A DNA stretch of 8,336 bases, from the NCBI GenBank assembly GCA_018818145.1, contig JAHIST010000012.1:1-8336 (forward strand). The letters run 5' to 3'. The position numbers and the translations under genes are program-made. Of this stretch, positions 1-6,797 are shown piece by piece. Source of the stretch: Patescibacteria group bacterium (GTDB lineage Bacteria; Patescibacteriota; Minisyncoccia; Portnoybacterales; GWB1-42-6). A model generated the notes under the pieces. That model saw nothing but the letters and a program-made list of their open reading frames with translations, was not told where the DNA came from and did no database searches. Each line of letters opens with the position of its first letter. Position 1 is the first letter of the stretch.

Positions 1-1837
1 CCGCTTTTTTCTTATTTTTTATGTTCTCCTTCAGCGCCACCAGCGCGTTGACTTCCTCTTTGGGAGCTAACTGCAAAAAATTAACTATTGCCTGCCCGCG
101 GGCGACGCGGCTGGCTTCGGGAATTTCATAAGCCTTGGTTTGAAAGACCCTGCCAATACTGGTGAAAAAAAGCAAATTGTCGTGAGTATTGACGCATTCC
201 AGATTCCTGACCAAATCTTCCTCGCGCGTGGTAATGCCCGATACTCCTTTGCCGCCGCGGTTTTGCGCCCGGTAATTTTTAGGGTTCATGCGCTTGACAT
301 AGCCGCCCTGCGTCAAAGTAATAATACACTCTTCTTCGGGCACCAAATCTTCTTCTTTGAATTCGCCGACCGACGAGGCAAAAACTTTAGTGCGCCGTTC
401 ATCGCCGAATTTTTCCTTCAGATATGCCAGCTCCTTTTTGATCGCTTCCAAAATTTTCTTTGGCGATTTTAACAAAGTTTCCAGCTCTGCAATCAGCTTG
501 ATTTTTTCTTTGAGCTCATCCTCTATTTTTTGCCGCTCCAGCCCGGCCAAAGTTTGCAGCTTCATTTCCAAAATGGCAGAGGCCTGCGCGTCGGAAAATT
601 TGAATTTTTTACAGAGAGCGGCGTGCGCCTCTTCTTTGGTCTCCGATTTTTTGATGGCTAAGATAATCGCGTCAATGTGATCCAGCGCTTTTTTTAAGCC
701 CTCTAAGATATGTGCCCGCTCTTTTGCCCGCGCCAAATCAAATTGCGTGCGGGCCGTGACGACGTTATAGCGATGCTCAACATATTGCTCCAAAATTCCC
801 TTAAGAGAAAGCACCTGCGGCTGCAGACCGTCAACCAAAGCCAGTAAATTCAGATGAAAGGCCTTTTGCAAATCAGTTAACTTATACAGCCGATTAAGAA
901 CTTTCTGGGGATAGGCATCCGACTTTAAATCAATAACAATCCGCACGCCATCCTTGCTGGACTCGTCGCGAATGTCTCTGATTCCTTCAACCTTTTTTTC
1001 CTTAACCAGCTCGGCAATTGTTTCCAGCAGAGTGGCTTTATTCACCTGATAAGGAATTTCAGAAATTATAATCTGCCGGGCGCCTTTTTTATCTTCAATG
1101 ATTTCCGCGACAGCACGGTTAATAATCGCTCCTTTGCCGGTTGAATAAGCCTGCACTACTGCCTGGCGGTCATAAATGGCTCCGCCGGTCGGGAAATCCG
1201 GCCCTTTAATGAATTTCAGTAAATCTTCGGTTGTTGACTTGGGATTTTCAATGAGAAAGATAATGCCCTCAACCAGCTCGGACAGATTATGCGGCGGTAT
1301 GCTGGTGGCCATGCCCACCGCAATGCCGACCGAGCCGTTCAGTAAAAGCTGGGGAAGCTTGGCGGGCAGAACCGTTGGCTCTTTTCTTGTTCCGTCATAG
1401 TTATCAACCCATCTGACCGTGTCTTTTTCAATATCCTGCATCATTTCCTCGGCCAGCGCCGTTAGCCGGCATTCTGTATAGCGCATAGCCGCGGCCGCGT
1501 CGCCGTCAAGCGAGCCAAAATTGCCCTGCCCCTGAACGAGCGGATAGCGCATGGCAAAATTTTGGGCCAGGCGCACCATGGAATCATAAACCGCCACATC
1601 GCCGTGCGGATGATATTTGCCCAAACACTCCCCCACCACCGTGGCCGACTTTCTTAATTTAGAGGTTGAGCGCAGGCCCATATCCCACATTGTGTAGAGT
1701 ATCCGGCGATGAACCGGCTTCAGGCCATCGCGGCCGTCAGGCAGGGCGCGGCCGACAATGACCGACATCGCGTAATCCAAGTAGCAGTCCTGCATCTCCT
1801 TGATTATTTCTTGTGGCTTGACGTAACCGATTTCCAT
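1..1837 (-). CDS. gyrA: DNA gyrase subunit A, N-terminal 612 codons (3' end off window)
   Basis: Breakage-reunion subunit of the type II topoisomerase that introduces negative supercoils with GyrB. My reading of the minus strand starts MEIGYVKPQEIIKEM and stays open to the left edge. Visible landmarks: DYAMSVIVGRALPD (about residues 21-34), the HPHGD...AVYD helix-turn-helix region (76-85), the AAAMRYTE active site with catalytic Tyr120, the tower/coiled-coil region, and the start of the C-terminal beta-pinwheel with a GyrA box, QNRGGKG (residues 525-531, bases 245-265). The GyrA box argues for gyrase rather than topoisomerase IV ParC. About 200 C-terminal residues are expected beyond the edge. 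The start is supported by GGTAGGA a few bases upstream of the ATG, one of the few SD-like sequences in this window. The residue equivalent to E. coli Ser83 is Val81, while the Asp87 equivalent (Asp85) is kept. It probably has its own promoter. Confidence 0.97.
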   Translation of the reverse strand, partial: MEIGYVKPQEIIKEMQDCYLDYAMSVIVGRALPDGRDGLKPVHRRILYTMWDMGLRSTSKLRKSATVVGECLGKYHPHGDVAVYDSMVRLAQNFAMRYPLVQGQGNFGSLDGDAAAAMRYTECRLTALAEEMMQDIEKDTVRWVDNYDGTRKEPTVLPAKLPQLLLNGSVGIAVGMATSIPPHNLSELVEGIIFLIENPKSTTEDLLKFIKGPDFPTGGAIYDRQAVVQAYSTGKGAIINRAVAEIIEDKKGARQIIISEIPYQVNKATLLETIAELVKEKKVEGIRDIRDESSKDGVRIVIDLKSDAYPQKVLNRLYKLTDLQKAFHLNLLALVDGLQPQVLSLKGILEQYVEHRYNVVTARTQFDLARAKERAHILEGLKKALDHIDAIILAIKKSETKEEAHAALCKKFKFSDAQASAILEMKLQTLAGLERQKIEDELKEKIKLIAELETLLKSPKKILEAIKKELAYLKEKFGDERRTKVFASSVGEFKEEDLVPEEECIITLTQGGYVKRMNPKNYRAQNRGGKGVSGITTREEDLVRNLECVNTHDNLLFFTSIGRVFQTKAYEIPEASRVARGQAIVNFLQLAPKEEVNALVALKENIKNKKKA

Positions 1838-1890
1838 AAATTCCTACCAATTACTAATTAAAACTGATTACGAATAATAAAGCGAGGCTG

Positions 1891-1972
1891 GCCGCCGAGA
1901 AAAATGTGTCGCAGTCGTCTTCACTGCTCATGACTCAAAATTTCTGAGAGACGACGAGACACAAGCGGCGGC
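1891..1972 (-). other. Long imperfect hairpin in the gyrA 5' leader
   Basis: Nested complementary segments: 1891-1897 pairs with 1966-1972 (7 bp), 1906-1910 with 1958-1962 (5 bp), and 1914-1919 with 1950-1955 (6 bp), with small internal loops and a 30-nt apical part. The stems are GC-rich in an AT-rich spacer. The predicted start site near 1969 would trim part of the outer stem, so the inner 11 bp are the best-supported piece. A leader regulatory structure is one explanation; a decayed palindromic repeat is another. Confidence 0.5.
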
Positions 1973-1975
1973 AGA

Positions 1976-2002
1976 ATTATAAATATATTTTACCCTTGTC
2001 AG
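1976..2002 (-). promoter_or_regulatory. Candidate gyrA promoter
   Basis: On the minus strand a perfect -10 TATAAT (1976-1981) lies 15 bp downstream of CTGACA (1997-2002), a 5/6 match to TTGACA. The spacer is short for sigma70. Transcription would start near 1969 and give a leader of about 130 nt before the gyrA ATG. The position, between the upstream gene and gyrA, fits independent transcription of gyrA. Confidence 0.55.
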
Positions 2003-2043
2003 CCGACCGCGTTTTTTTGAGGCGGCCAGCCGAGCCTAGTAAT

Positions 2044-2415
2044 CTATTCTATTGGCAGCGCTTCAGCCGGAGATTCCGGCTCGGAGGTTGAATTTTTTTC
2101 AAAAATTATTTCTGAAGAAGTCGTCGAAGAAGATTTCAGCTCGTTGATTTTTTCCTTGGCAGTTTCAAAAAAACTGCTGATACCCGCTCCCAGGCTCTTC
2201 CACAGAGTAGGAATATCGCTTTTTGCCGCGCCCAGCCCTTCAAGAATATCGTTTTTTGGAGCTCGCTGTTCACTTATTTTTGTCTGCTGTTCAAAAGACC
2301 ACAGCCATCCCGCGGCAATAACAATCATACAAACACTAACCGCCGCCCACATAATTCTCACACGTATATGGCGCGGTTTTTGTTGAAGTTTCTCAATAAA
2401 ATCTAAAAAAGACAT
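2044..2415 (-). CDS. Small single-pass membrane protein, unknown function
   Basis: 123 residues. A short cytoplasmic-like basic N-terminus (KLQQKPRHIRVR) is followed by one hydrophobic span at about residues 21-40 (from IMWAAVSVCMIVIAAG), then a mostly polar tail rich in Ser, Glu and Lys with a segment at about 55-95 (LGAAKSDIPTLWKSLGAGIS) that may be amphipathic. The tail ends in a low-complexity Ser/Thr/Glu stretch. No catalytic motif is visible. It starts 13 bp after the stop of the metallohydrolase gene, so the two are probably cotranscribed. No Shine-Dalgarno sequence precedes the ATG; the gap is purely AT. I do not recognise a named family; the single anchor plus acidic, flexible tail is all that can be said. 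Confidence 0.8.
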   Translation of the reverse strand: MSFLDFIEKLQQKPRHIRVRIMWAAVSVCMIVIAAGWLWSFEQQTKISEQRAPKNDILEGLGAAKSDIPTLWKSLGAGISSFFETAKEKINELKSSSTTSSEIIFEKNSTSEPESPAEALPIE

Positions 2416-2428
2416 TTTAATTTTTATA

Positions 2429-3067
2429 TTATATTTTCATTACAACAACTTCCGTATCTTCCTGGGGCAGGTCTTTCTTTTTTATCGTCAGCTTGTCAAC
2501 CGCCTCTTTTTTACTGACTCCCATTTCTTTCAAAAACGGCTCAACGCCGTCTATCTTTATGGTCAGGCCCGGAATTTTATAATGCATCGGGATAACTATT
2601 CTAGGCTCAATTTGATTTATAATTTCCGCCGCCTCTTCTCCGTCAATAGTCCATGTGCCGCCGATTGGCACCATTAAAATGTCCACCCCGTCAATTTCTT
2701 CCTGCTGCTCTTCGGTCAGTTTCTTTTGACCCAAGTCTCCCAAATGGCAAATTTTGATGCCTTCCATCTCAATAATATAAATTGTGCTGGTACCGTTCTT
2801 TTTCCCTTCTTCGCTGTCATGATAAGAAAAGACGCCTTTTATGTTTACTCCCTTGAATTCATATTCCCCCGGCCCGTCAATGATTAAGGGCTCGCCGGTC
2901 AGCGGCTCGGAGTTGTTGTGGTCGTGATGCTGGTGGGAAATAGTAATAATATTAGCCTGCCCCCGGGGAGGAGTTAAACCGATTTCCTTGTCAAAAGGGT
3001 CGGCAAAAAGCACGGTTTCCCCGCTCTGAATTTTGAAACAAGATTGTCCGTACCAAGTTATCACCAT
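2429..3067 (-). CDS. MBL-fold metal-dependent hydrolase (UPF0173-like)
   Basis: Cytoplasmic metallo-beta-lactamase-fold hydrolase of the small UPF0173-like type; natural substrate unknown. Numbering from MVITWYGQSCF, all expected metal ligands are present: HQHHDH motif with His45, His47, Asp49 and His50, His83 (SYHD), His108 and Asp111 (CHLGD), and His162 (PMHYK). At 212 residues it has the usual family length. The frame stays open 23 codons upstream to an ATG at 3136, but those codons (MIILTYRFTDQYRDTD...) are made from the tandem repeat at 3071-3123 and do not look like the family, so I chose the ATG at 3067. Neither start has a good ribosome binding site. It is followed 13 bp later by the small membrane protein and then by gyrA. 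A broad hydrolase call is safe; a specific reaction is not. Confidence 0.92.
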   Translation of the reverse strand: MVITWYGQSCFKIQSGETVLFADPFDKEIGLTPPRGQANIITISHQHHDHNNSEPLTGEPLIIDGPGEYEFKGVNIKGVFSYHDSEEGKKNGTSTIYIIEMEGIKICHLGDLGQKKLTEEQQEEIDGVDILMVPIGGTWTIDGEEAAEIINQIEPRIVIPMHYKIPGLTIKIDGVEPFLKEMGVSKKEAVDKLTIKKKDLPQEDTEVVVMKI

Positions 3068-3070
3068 AAG

Positions 3071-3123
3071 CTTACAGATTTTGGATTTATCTGTATCTCT
3101 GTATTGATCTGTAAATCTGTAAG
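3071..3123. repeat. CTGTA tandem motif closed by an 11-bp inverted repeat
   Basis: CTGTA occurs at 3091, 3099, 3109 and 3117 (spacing 8, 10, 8), and CTTACAGATTT (3071-3081) is the exact reverse complement of 3113-3123. It ends 4 bp before the metallohydrolase start and so lies in its leader. Short repeats built from such pentamers seem common in the spacers of these genomes. Confidence 0.7.
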
Positions 3124-3168
3124 TTAATATTATCATAAAATCCGCTGAATGCCAACCCCCGCATTACT

Positions 3169-3198
3169 AGTATAGACCTTGCCCCGTTAGAAATTCAA
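3169..3198 (-). promoter_or_regulatory. Candidate promoter for the metallohydrolase operon
   Basis: Minus strand: -35 TTGAAT (3193-3198), 18-bp spacer, -10 TATACT (3169-3174). The inverted-repeat arm of the palindromic element at 3181 forms most of the spacer, so the element appears to supply part of the promoter. Predicted start near 3162, leaving a leader of about 95 nt that includes the CTGTA repeat. Confidence 0.4.
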
Positions 3199-3291
3199 CC
3201 AAGAATTCAGCTAAAATAATCTTTTTAAGCGAACTCGCCTAACGGCTCTTTTTGTGCACTTAGAATCCTCTTAAAAAACTTCTAACGGGGC
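3181..3291. repeat. Palindromic element, copy A (GTTAGA-type ends)
   Basis: GCCCCGTTAGAA (3181-3192) and TTCTAACGGGGC (3280-3291) are exact 12-bp inverted repeats around an AT-rich interior of 87 bp. A degenerate third half-site, CTAACGG, lies inside at 3239-3245. The same ends recur at 6852-6947 and 8223-8336, so this is a member of a dispersed family. No coding capacity. It sits in the divergent region between the metallohydrolase and the S1 gene. Confidence 0.85.
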
Positions 3292-3359
3292 TTGCCAAAT
3301 TACATTTTTTAGATTATGCTTATACCGATAAGCAGAAGAAAAAGGAATAGCAACCTTAA

Positions 3360-3365
3360 TATAAT
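3360..3365 (+). promoter_or_regulatory. Candidate -10 box of the S1 gene
   Basis: A perfect TATAAT lies 28 bp before the ATG at 3394. No convincing -35 is visible at the right distance. It falls inside the longer open frame from 3316, which argues for the later start of the S1 protein. Confidence 0.35.
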
Positions 3366-3393
3366 TTTTAAAAAACTATTCCCAATCTATCTT

Positions 3394-4557
3394 ATGACTC
3401 CTAAAAGCGATTTAGTCAAAAAATCAATTATGGGCAATCTTTTAAACCAGATAGCCCAATCACCCAAGCTGCCAAAGCCCGGCGATATTGTATCTGGTAA
3501 AATACTGGAAATCGGCAAAAACAGCCTTTTTGTTGACCTGGGGGCGCTAGGGACGGGCGTGCTGCTGGGCCGGGAAATTAAAGAAAATCGGGACTTGGTT
3601 AAAAGTCTCAAAATCGGTCAGGAAATCTCGGCCATGGTTCTGGAAGAAGAAAATGAAAACGGGTTAATTGAGCTTTCGCTCCAGGCGGCGCATCGAGAAC
3701 AATCGTGGGATGAGCTTAAAAAAATGCTGGATACCCAAGAAGTCTTAAAAGCCAAAGTCACAGCGGCCAATCGCGGCGGCCTGATGATTTCTGTCAGAGA
3801 AATCAGCGGCTTTCTGCCTGTTTCGCAGTTAAGCTACGACCACTATCCGCGCGTGGAAGACGGCGATAAAAACAAGATTTTACAGGAGCTCAATAAATTT
3901 GTTAACAAAGAGCTTGATGTAAAAATTATTGATTTGGACCCGGGTCAGCAAAAATTGATTGTTTCTGAAAAGGCCATTGACGAAGAAAAAATCCAAGCAG
4001 CAATGTCGCAATACAAAATCGGCGACCTGGTTGAAGGCGTAATTTCCGGCGTGGTGGATTTTGGCGCTTTTGTGCGCTTCTCCCTGCCGGCCTCAACCGA
4101 ACAAAAAAAACCGGAAGTTATTGAGGGCCTAATTCATATTTCCGAAATTGACTGGCAGCTGATTGAGGACCCCCGCCAAATTTTGAAAGTCGGCGACAAA
4201 GTGACCGCCAAAATAATCGGTATTGAAAAAGACCGCCTGTCATTATCGCTGAAAGCGCTCAAAAAAGACCCCTGGACCGAAATTGATTCCAAGTACAAAA
4301 AAGACCAGATCATTGAGGGCGAAATTACCAAAATTAGCCCCTTTGGCGCCTTTGTCCAGCTGGACAAAGACATCCACGGTTTAGTCCATATTTCCGACTT
4401 TAAATCTCTGGAAGAGATGAACCAGGAGCTTAAAATTGGCCAAAAATACCAGTTTAAAATTCTTTCGATTGAACCGCAGGTGCATAAACTGGCGCTATCA
4501 TTAGTCAGGAGCAGCTCCGCTGAGAACCCTGATATAAACAAAGAAATAAAGGCCTGA
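3394..4557 (+). CDS. rpsA: S1 RNA-binding domain protein (ribosomal protein S1-like)
   Basis: RNA-binding protein thought to help the 30S subunit load mRNA. From MTPKSDL it has 387 residues and four S1 (OB-fold) repeats at about 29-97, 116-191, 209-287 and 305-370. Repeats 3 and 4 show the strongest signatures, VVDFGAFVRF...GLIHISEI and ISPFGAFVQL...GLVHISDF; repeat 3 has a short insertion rich in Glu, Lys and Pro. Repeats 1 and 2 are the divergent kind that contact the ribosome in E. coli S1. E. coli S1 has six repeats; four-repeat forms are usual in Gram-positives and many small genomes. The frame opens at ATG 3316, but those 26 extra codons look non-coding and contain a TATAAT; ATG 3430 is a further option. 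No SD at any of the three. Stop is TGA. Frames on both strands here are shadows of this gene. Confidence 0.92.
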   Translation: MTPKSDLVKKSIMGNLLNQIAQSPKLPKPGDIVSGKILEIGKNSLFVDLGALGTGVLLGREIKENRDLVKSLKIGQEISAMVLEEENENGLIELSLQAAHREQSWDELKKMLDTQEVLKAKVTAANRGGLMISVREISGFLPVSQLSYDHYPRVEDGDKNKILQELNKFVNKELDVKIIDLDPGQQKLIVSEKAIDEEKIQAAMSQYKIGDLVEGVISGVVDFGAFVRFSLPASTEQKKPEVIEGLIHISEIDWQLIEDPRQILKVGDKVTAKIIGIEKDRLSLSLKALKKDPWTEIDSKYKKDQIIEGEITKISPFGAFVQLDKDIHGLVHISDFKSLEEMNQELKIGQKYQFKILSIEPQVHKLALSLVRSSSAENPDINKEIKA

Positions 4558-4776
4558 AAATAGATTGCAAAATTAAATTCAAAATGTAAAAAGGCCACAC
4601 CACCTCTTTTGCCAAAGGCAAAAGCCTACCAAAAATCAAAATGACAAATCAAAATTCAAAATTTTAAATTTTACATTGTCCCGCTACACGGGATCTCGCG
4701 TAGCGACGATCATTTTACACTTTGCACTTTGATTTTTAAACTACTAAACAAAAGCTTGGCTAATCAGCAAACTTTC
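4558..4776. other. Hairpin-rich spacer between S1 and ftsH
   Basis: 219 bp without a gene. AT-rich CAAAAT/TTTTACATT motifs (for example AAATTCAAAATGTAAAA at 4576 and TTTTAAATTTTACATT near 4662) surround two hairpins. The first is CTTTTGCC-AAA-GGCAAAAG at 4606-4624, 8 perfect base pairs. The second is 4692-4711, GATCTCGC and GCGA(C)GATC with a GTA loop, which competes with CGCTAC 4682-4687 pairing GTAGCG 4700-4705. Neither hairpin is followed by a T-run, so intrinsic termination is weakly supported. Confidence 0.6.
4714..4742 (+). promoter_or_regulatory. Candidate ftsH promoter
   Basis: TTTACA (4714-4719, 5/6 to consensus), 17-bp spacer, TAAACT (4737-4742, 4/6). Transcription would begin near 4749, which excludes the TTG at 4729 as a start and supports the ATG at 4777. 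Confidence 0.35.
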
Positions 4777-6600
4777 ATGAAAAATCTTTTTAAAAATCTA
4801 TTTATTATTATTATCATCTTTATTTTGGTCTCCAGCCTTTTTTCGCTGTTTACCCGCTCCGATAAAAACACCCAGACAATATCCCTGACCGAATTAGCTC
4901 AGGAAATTAATGATGAAAAGATTAAAAAAATTGAAGTTAACAATCAAACGCTGAACATAACGTTGAATGACGACGCGCTTCAAAGCACCAGCAAAGAAGC
5001 GGAATCCTCTTTGACGGAAACCCTGAAAAACTACGGAGTTGAGCCGGCTAAGCTGCATAAAGTCCAAATTGACATCACGCAGGAAAGCGGTCTGAAATTC
5101 TGGCTGGGCAGCGTTATTCTGCCATTTGTCCTGCCCCTGGCGTTGATGGGATTGTTTTTATGGTTCATTCTGCGCCAGTCTCAAAAAGGCGCAGGCCAGG
5201 CATTCGGCTTTACCCGCTCGCTTGCCCGCATAATTTTGCCCGAAGACAAAAAAAATAAAAGCACCAGTTTCAAAGACGTAGCCGGACTTAAAGAGGCAAA
5301 AGAAGAATTGCTGGAAGTGGTTGATTTCCTGAAAAATCCCAAAAAATTCATTGATATTGGGGCGAAAATTCCCAAAGGCGTTCTGCTCATCGGCCCGCCC
5401 GGTTGCGGCAAAACTCTGCTGGCGCGCGCGGTTTCAGGCGAAGCCAATGTTCCCTTCTTCCATATTTCCGGCTCCGAATTTGTGGAATTGTTCGTCGGCG
5501 TGGGCAGCGCCCGGGTGCGCGACATGTTCCAGACAGCCAAAAAAAGCAGCCCCTGCATCATTTTTATTGACGAGCTTGACGCTATCGGCCGTCACCGCGG
5601 GGCGGGACTGGGCGGCGGGCATGACGAACGGGAACAAACGCTTAATCAAATCTTGGTGGAAATGGACGGCTTTGAACCCAACAGCGGCGTCGTGCTTTTG
5701 GCGGCGACAAATCGGCCCGATATCCTTGACCCAGCGCTGTTGCGGCCCGGCCGTTTTGACCGACGCGTAATTTTGGATTTACCCGACATTAACGACCGCG
5801 AAGACATTTTAAAAATACATGCCCAGAATAAACCGCTGACTGCCGAAGTTAATTTGCGCCAGATTGCCGAGCGCACGCCGGGGTTTTCGGGCGCCGATCT
5901 GGCCAATTTAGTCAACGAGGCCGCAATTTTAGCCGCCCGGCAAAATAAAAAAGAAGTGAGCCTCCTTAACTTAATTTCTTCAATTGAAAAAGTGATGCTG
6001 GGGCCGGAAAGAAAAAGTCATATTCTTTCTCAGGAAGAGAAAAAAATCGCCGCCCATCACGAAGCCGGCCACGCGCTCGTGGCCGCCTCGCTTCCCCACA
6101 CCGACCCAATTCGCAAAATATCAATCATTGCCAGAGGCCAGGCTGCCGGCTATACCTTGAAGCTGCCCGAGCGAGACAAACACCTGCACAGCAAAACCGA
6201 ATTTGTGGAAGAGCTGGCTGTTCTGCTGGGCGGCTACTATTCAGAAAAAGAAGTTTTTAACGAAATCACCACCGGCGCGGGCAACGATTTGGAAAAAGCC
6301 ACCGATTTGGCGCGGCGGCTCGTTATGCGCTATGGGATGTCCGAAAAACTGGGACCGCGCACTTTCGGCGAGACCGAAGATTTAATATTTTTGGGCAAAG
6401 AAATTACCACGGAAAAAAACTATTCCGAAAAAATAGCGGCGGAAATTGACAGCGAAGTTTCGTTGCTAATCGGCAACGCTTCCAAAACCGCCCAAAAAAT
6501 TCTGGCCGAAAAACGCGCCTTGCTGGATAAAATCGCCGGACGTTTAATTGAAAAAGAGACAATTGAGAAGGAAGAGTTTGAAGAACTGATGAAAAGTTAG
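4777..6600 (+). CDS. ftsH: ATP-dependent zinc metalloprotease FtsH
   Basis: Membrane-anchored AAA+ protease that extracts and degrades membrane and unstable cytosolic proteins as a hexamer. From MKNLFKNLF it has 607-608 residues, slightly short of E. coli FtsH (644). Order: TM1 about 4-26, an extracytoplasmic domain of about 80 residues, TM2 about 108-133, AAA module with Walker A GPPGCGKT (206-213), pore loop FVGVG (239-243), Walker B IIFIDELDAIG (261-271), second region of homology with LLRPGRFDRR (arginine fingers near 326 and 329), then the M41 protease domain with HHEAGH (zinc ligands His428 and His432, catalytic Glu429) and the third ligand Asp504 in GNDLEKATDLARR. All catalytic residues are present. 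The Walker A has Cys where Thr is usual. An in-frame TTG at 4729 would lengthen it but lies in the likely promoter. No clear SD. A strong hairpin follows the stop. Confidence 0.98.
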   Translation: MKNLFKNLFIIIIIFILVSSLFSLFTRSDKNTQTISLTELAQEINDEKIKKIEVNNQTLNITLNDDALQSTSKEAESSLTETLKNYGVEPAKLHKVQIDITQESGLKFWLGSVILPFVLPLALMGLFLWFILRQSQKGAGQAFGFTRSLARIILPEDKKNKSTSFKDVAGLKEAKEELLEVVDFLKNPKKFIDIGAKIPKGVLLIGPPGCGKTLLARAVSGEANVPFFHISGSEFVELFVGVGSARVRDMFQTAKKSSPCIIFIDELDAIGRHRGAGLGGGHDEREQTLNQILVEMDGFEPNSGVVLLAATNRPDILDPALLRPGRFDRRVILDLPDINDREDILKIHAQNKPLTAEVNLRQIAERTPGFSGADLANLVNEAAILAARQNKKEVSLLNLISSIEKVMLGPERKSHILSQEEKKIAAHHEAGHALVAASLPHTDPIRKISIIARGQAAGYTLKLPERDKHLHSKTEFVEELAVLLGGYYSEKEVFNEITTGAGNDLEKATDLARRLVMRYGMSEKLGPRTFGETEDLIFLGKEITTEKNYSEKIAAEIDSEVSLLIGNASKTAQKILAEKRALLDKIAGRLIEKETIEKEEFEELMKS

Positions 6601-6605
6601 ATTAT

Positions 6606-6630
6606 GGTGTTTGGGGCGCGCCCCCACACC
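6606..6630 (+). terminator. Strong hairpin just after ftsH, terminator-like
   Basis: GGTGT-TT-GGGG, a CGCG loop, then CCCC-C-ACACC, starting 5 bp after the ftsH stop. Nine GC-rich pairs make it the most stable local structure here, but no T-run follows, so it may act by pausing, mRNA 3' end protection or not at all. Its 3' half is also the left arm of the long inverted repeat 6619-6720, so the two structures exclude each other. Confidence 0.45.
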
Positions 6631-6720
6631 TAATCAGATAAAATTATTTCGACCATTTATTAAATATCATCCACCTTAATCTTTTTTGAATCATAATGAT
6701 TCCGATTAGGTGTGGGGGCG
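6619..6720. repeat. Palindromic element D, right arm running into tRNA-Ile
   Basis: Bases 6619-6635 and 6704-6720 are perfect 17-bp inverted repeats (CGCCCCCACACCTAATC on the left) around 68 bp of AT-rich sequence. The last five bases of the right arm are the first five of the tRNA-Ile acceptor stem. The left arm resembles the tRNA 3' end (CGCCCACACC). A third, imperfect right-type arm, GGTGTTTGGGGCG, lies at 6606-6618. Different core sequence from the GTTAGA elements but the same arm order. Confidence 0.85.
6688..6702. promoter_or_regulatory. 15-bp palindrome over a CATAAT box upstream of tRNA-Ile
   Basis: GAATCATAATGATTC is a perfect 7-1-7 palindrome 13 bp before the tRNA. It contains CATAAT (6692-6697), a plausible -10 for the tRNA, although no good -35 is visible. 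An operator is possible. Confidence 0.3.
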
Positions 6721-6787
6721 TGTAGCTCAATGGTGGAGCACCAAGCTTATACCTTGGTGGTTCTAGGTTCGAGTCCTAGCACGCCCA
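6716..6787 (+). tRNA. tRNA-Ile (anticodon UAU)
   Basis: 72 nt that fold completely: acceptor GGGCGTG/CACGCCC (7 bp), TA, D-stem GCTC/GAGC with 7-nt loop, anticodon stem CCAAG/CTTGG with loop CTTATAC, 5-nt variable loop, T-stem CTAGG/CCTAG with loop TTCGAGT, discriminator A. The loop places TAT at 34-36, so it reads AUA without needing lysidine. CCA is not encoded at the end; the next bases are CAC. AUA codons are used in the nearby HTH gene. Its 5' end is part of palindrome D, and 23 bp from its 3' end recur 180 bp downstream. Confidence 0.96.
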
Positions 6788-6797
6788 CACCAAAAGA

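Larger units (their letters stand above)
1886..2031. repeat. 11-bp inverted repeat flanking the gyrA promoter and leader
   Basis: GGCTGGCCGCC at 1886-1896 is the exact reverse complement of GGCGGCCAGCC at 2021-2031. The arms enclose both the promoter and the leader hairpin, so this whole spacer looks like a small palindromic unit. No poly-T tract follows on the strand needed to end the upstream gene, so a simple terminator role is not supported. Confidence 0.55.

Noticed and set aside
140..1400. Plus-strand open frames of 74-110 codons
   Set aside because: They lie antisense to gyrA, whose minus-strand frame is open throughout and carries all family motifs.
3071..3123. CRISPR-like array of CTGTA units
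   Set aside because: Unit spacing is 8-10 bp with no spacers and no cas genes; it is a short tandem repeat.
4134..4598. 154-codon minus-strand frame
   Set aside because: Antisense to the S1 repeats 3 and 4; no recognisable domain and no start signal.
5181..5915. Several overlapping frames on both strands
   Set aside because: Shadows of the GC-richer AAA module of ftsH, which is fully accounted for in its own frame.
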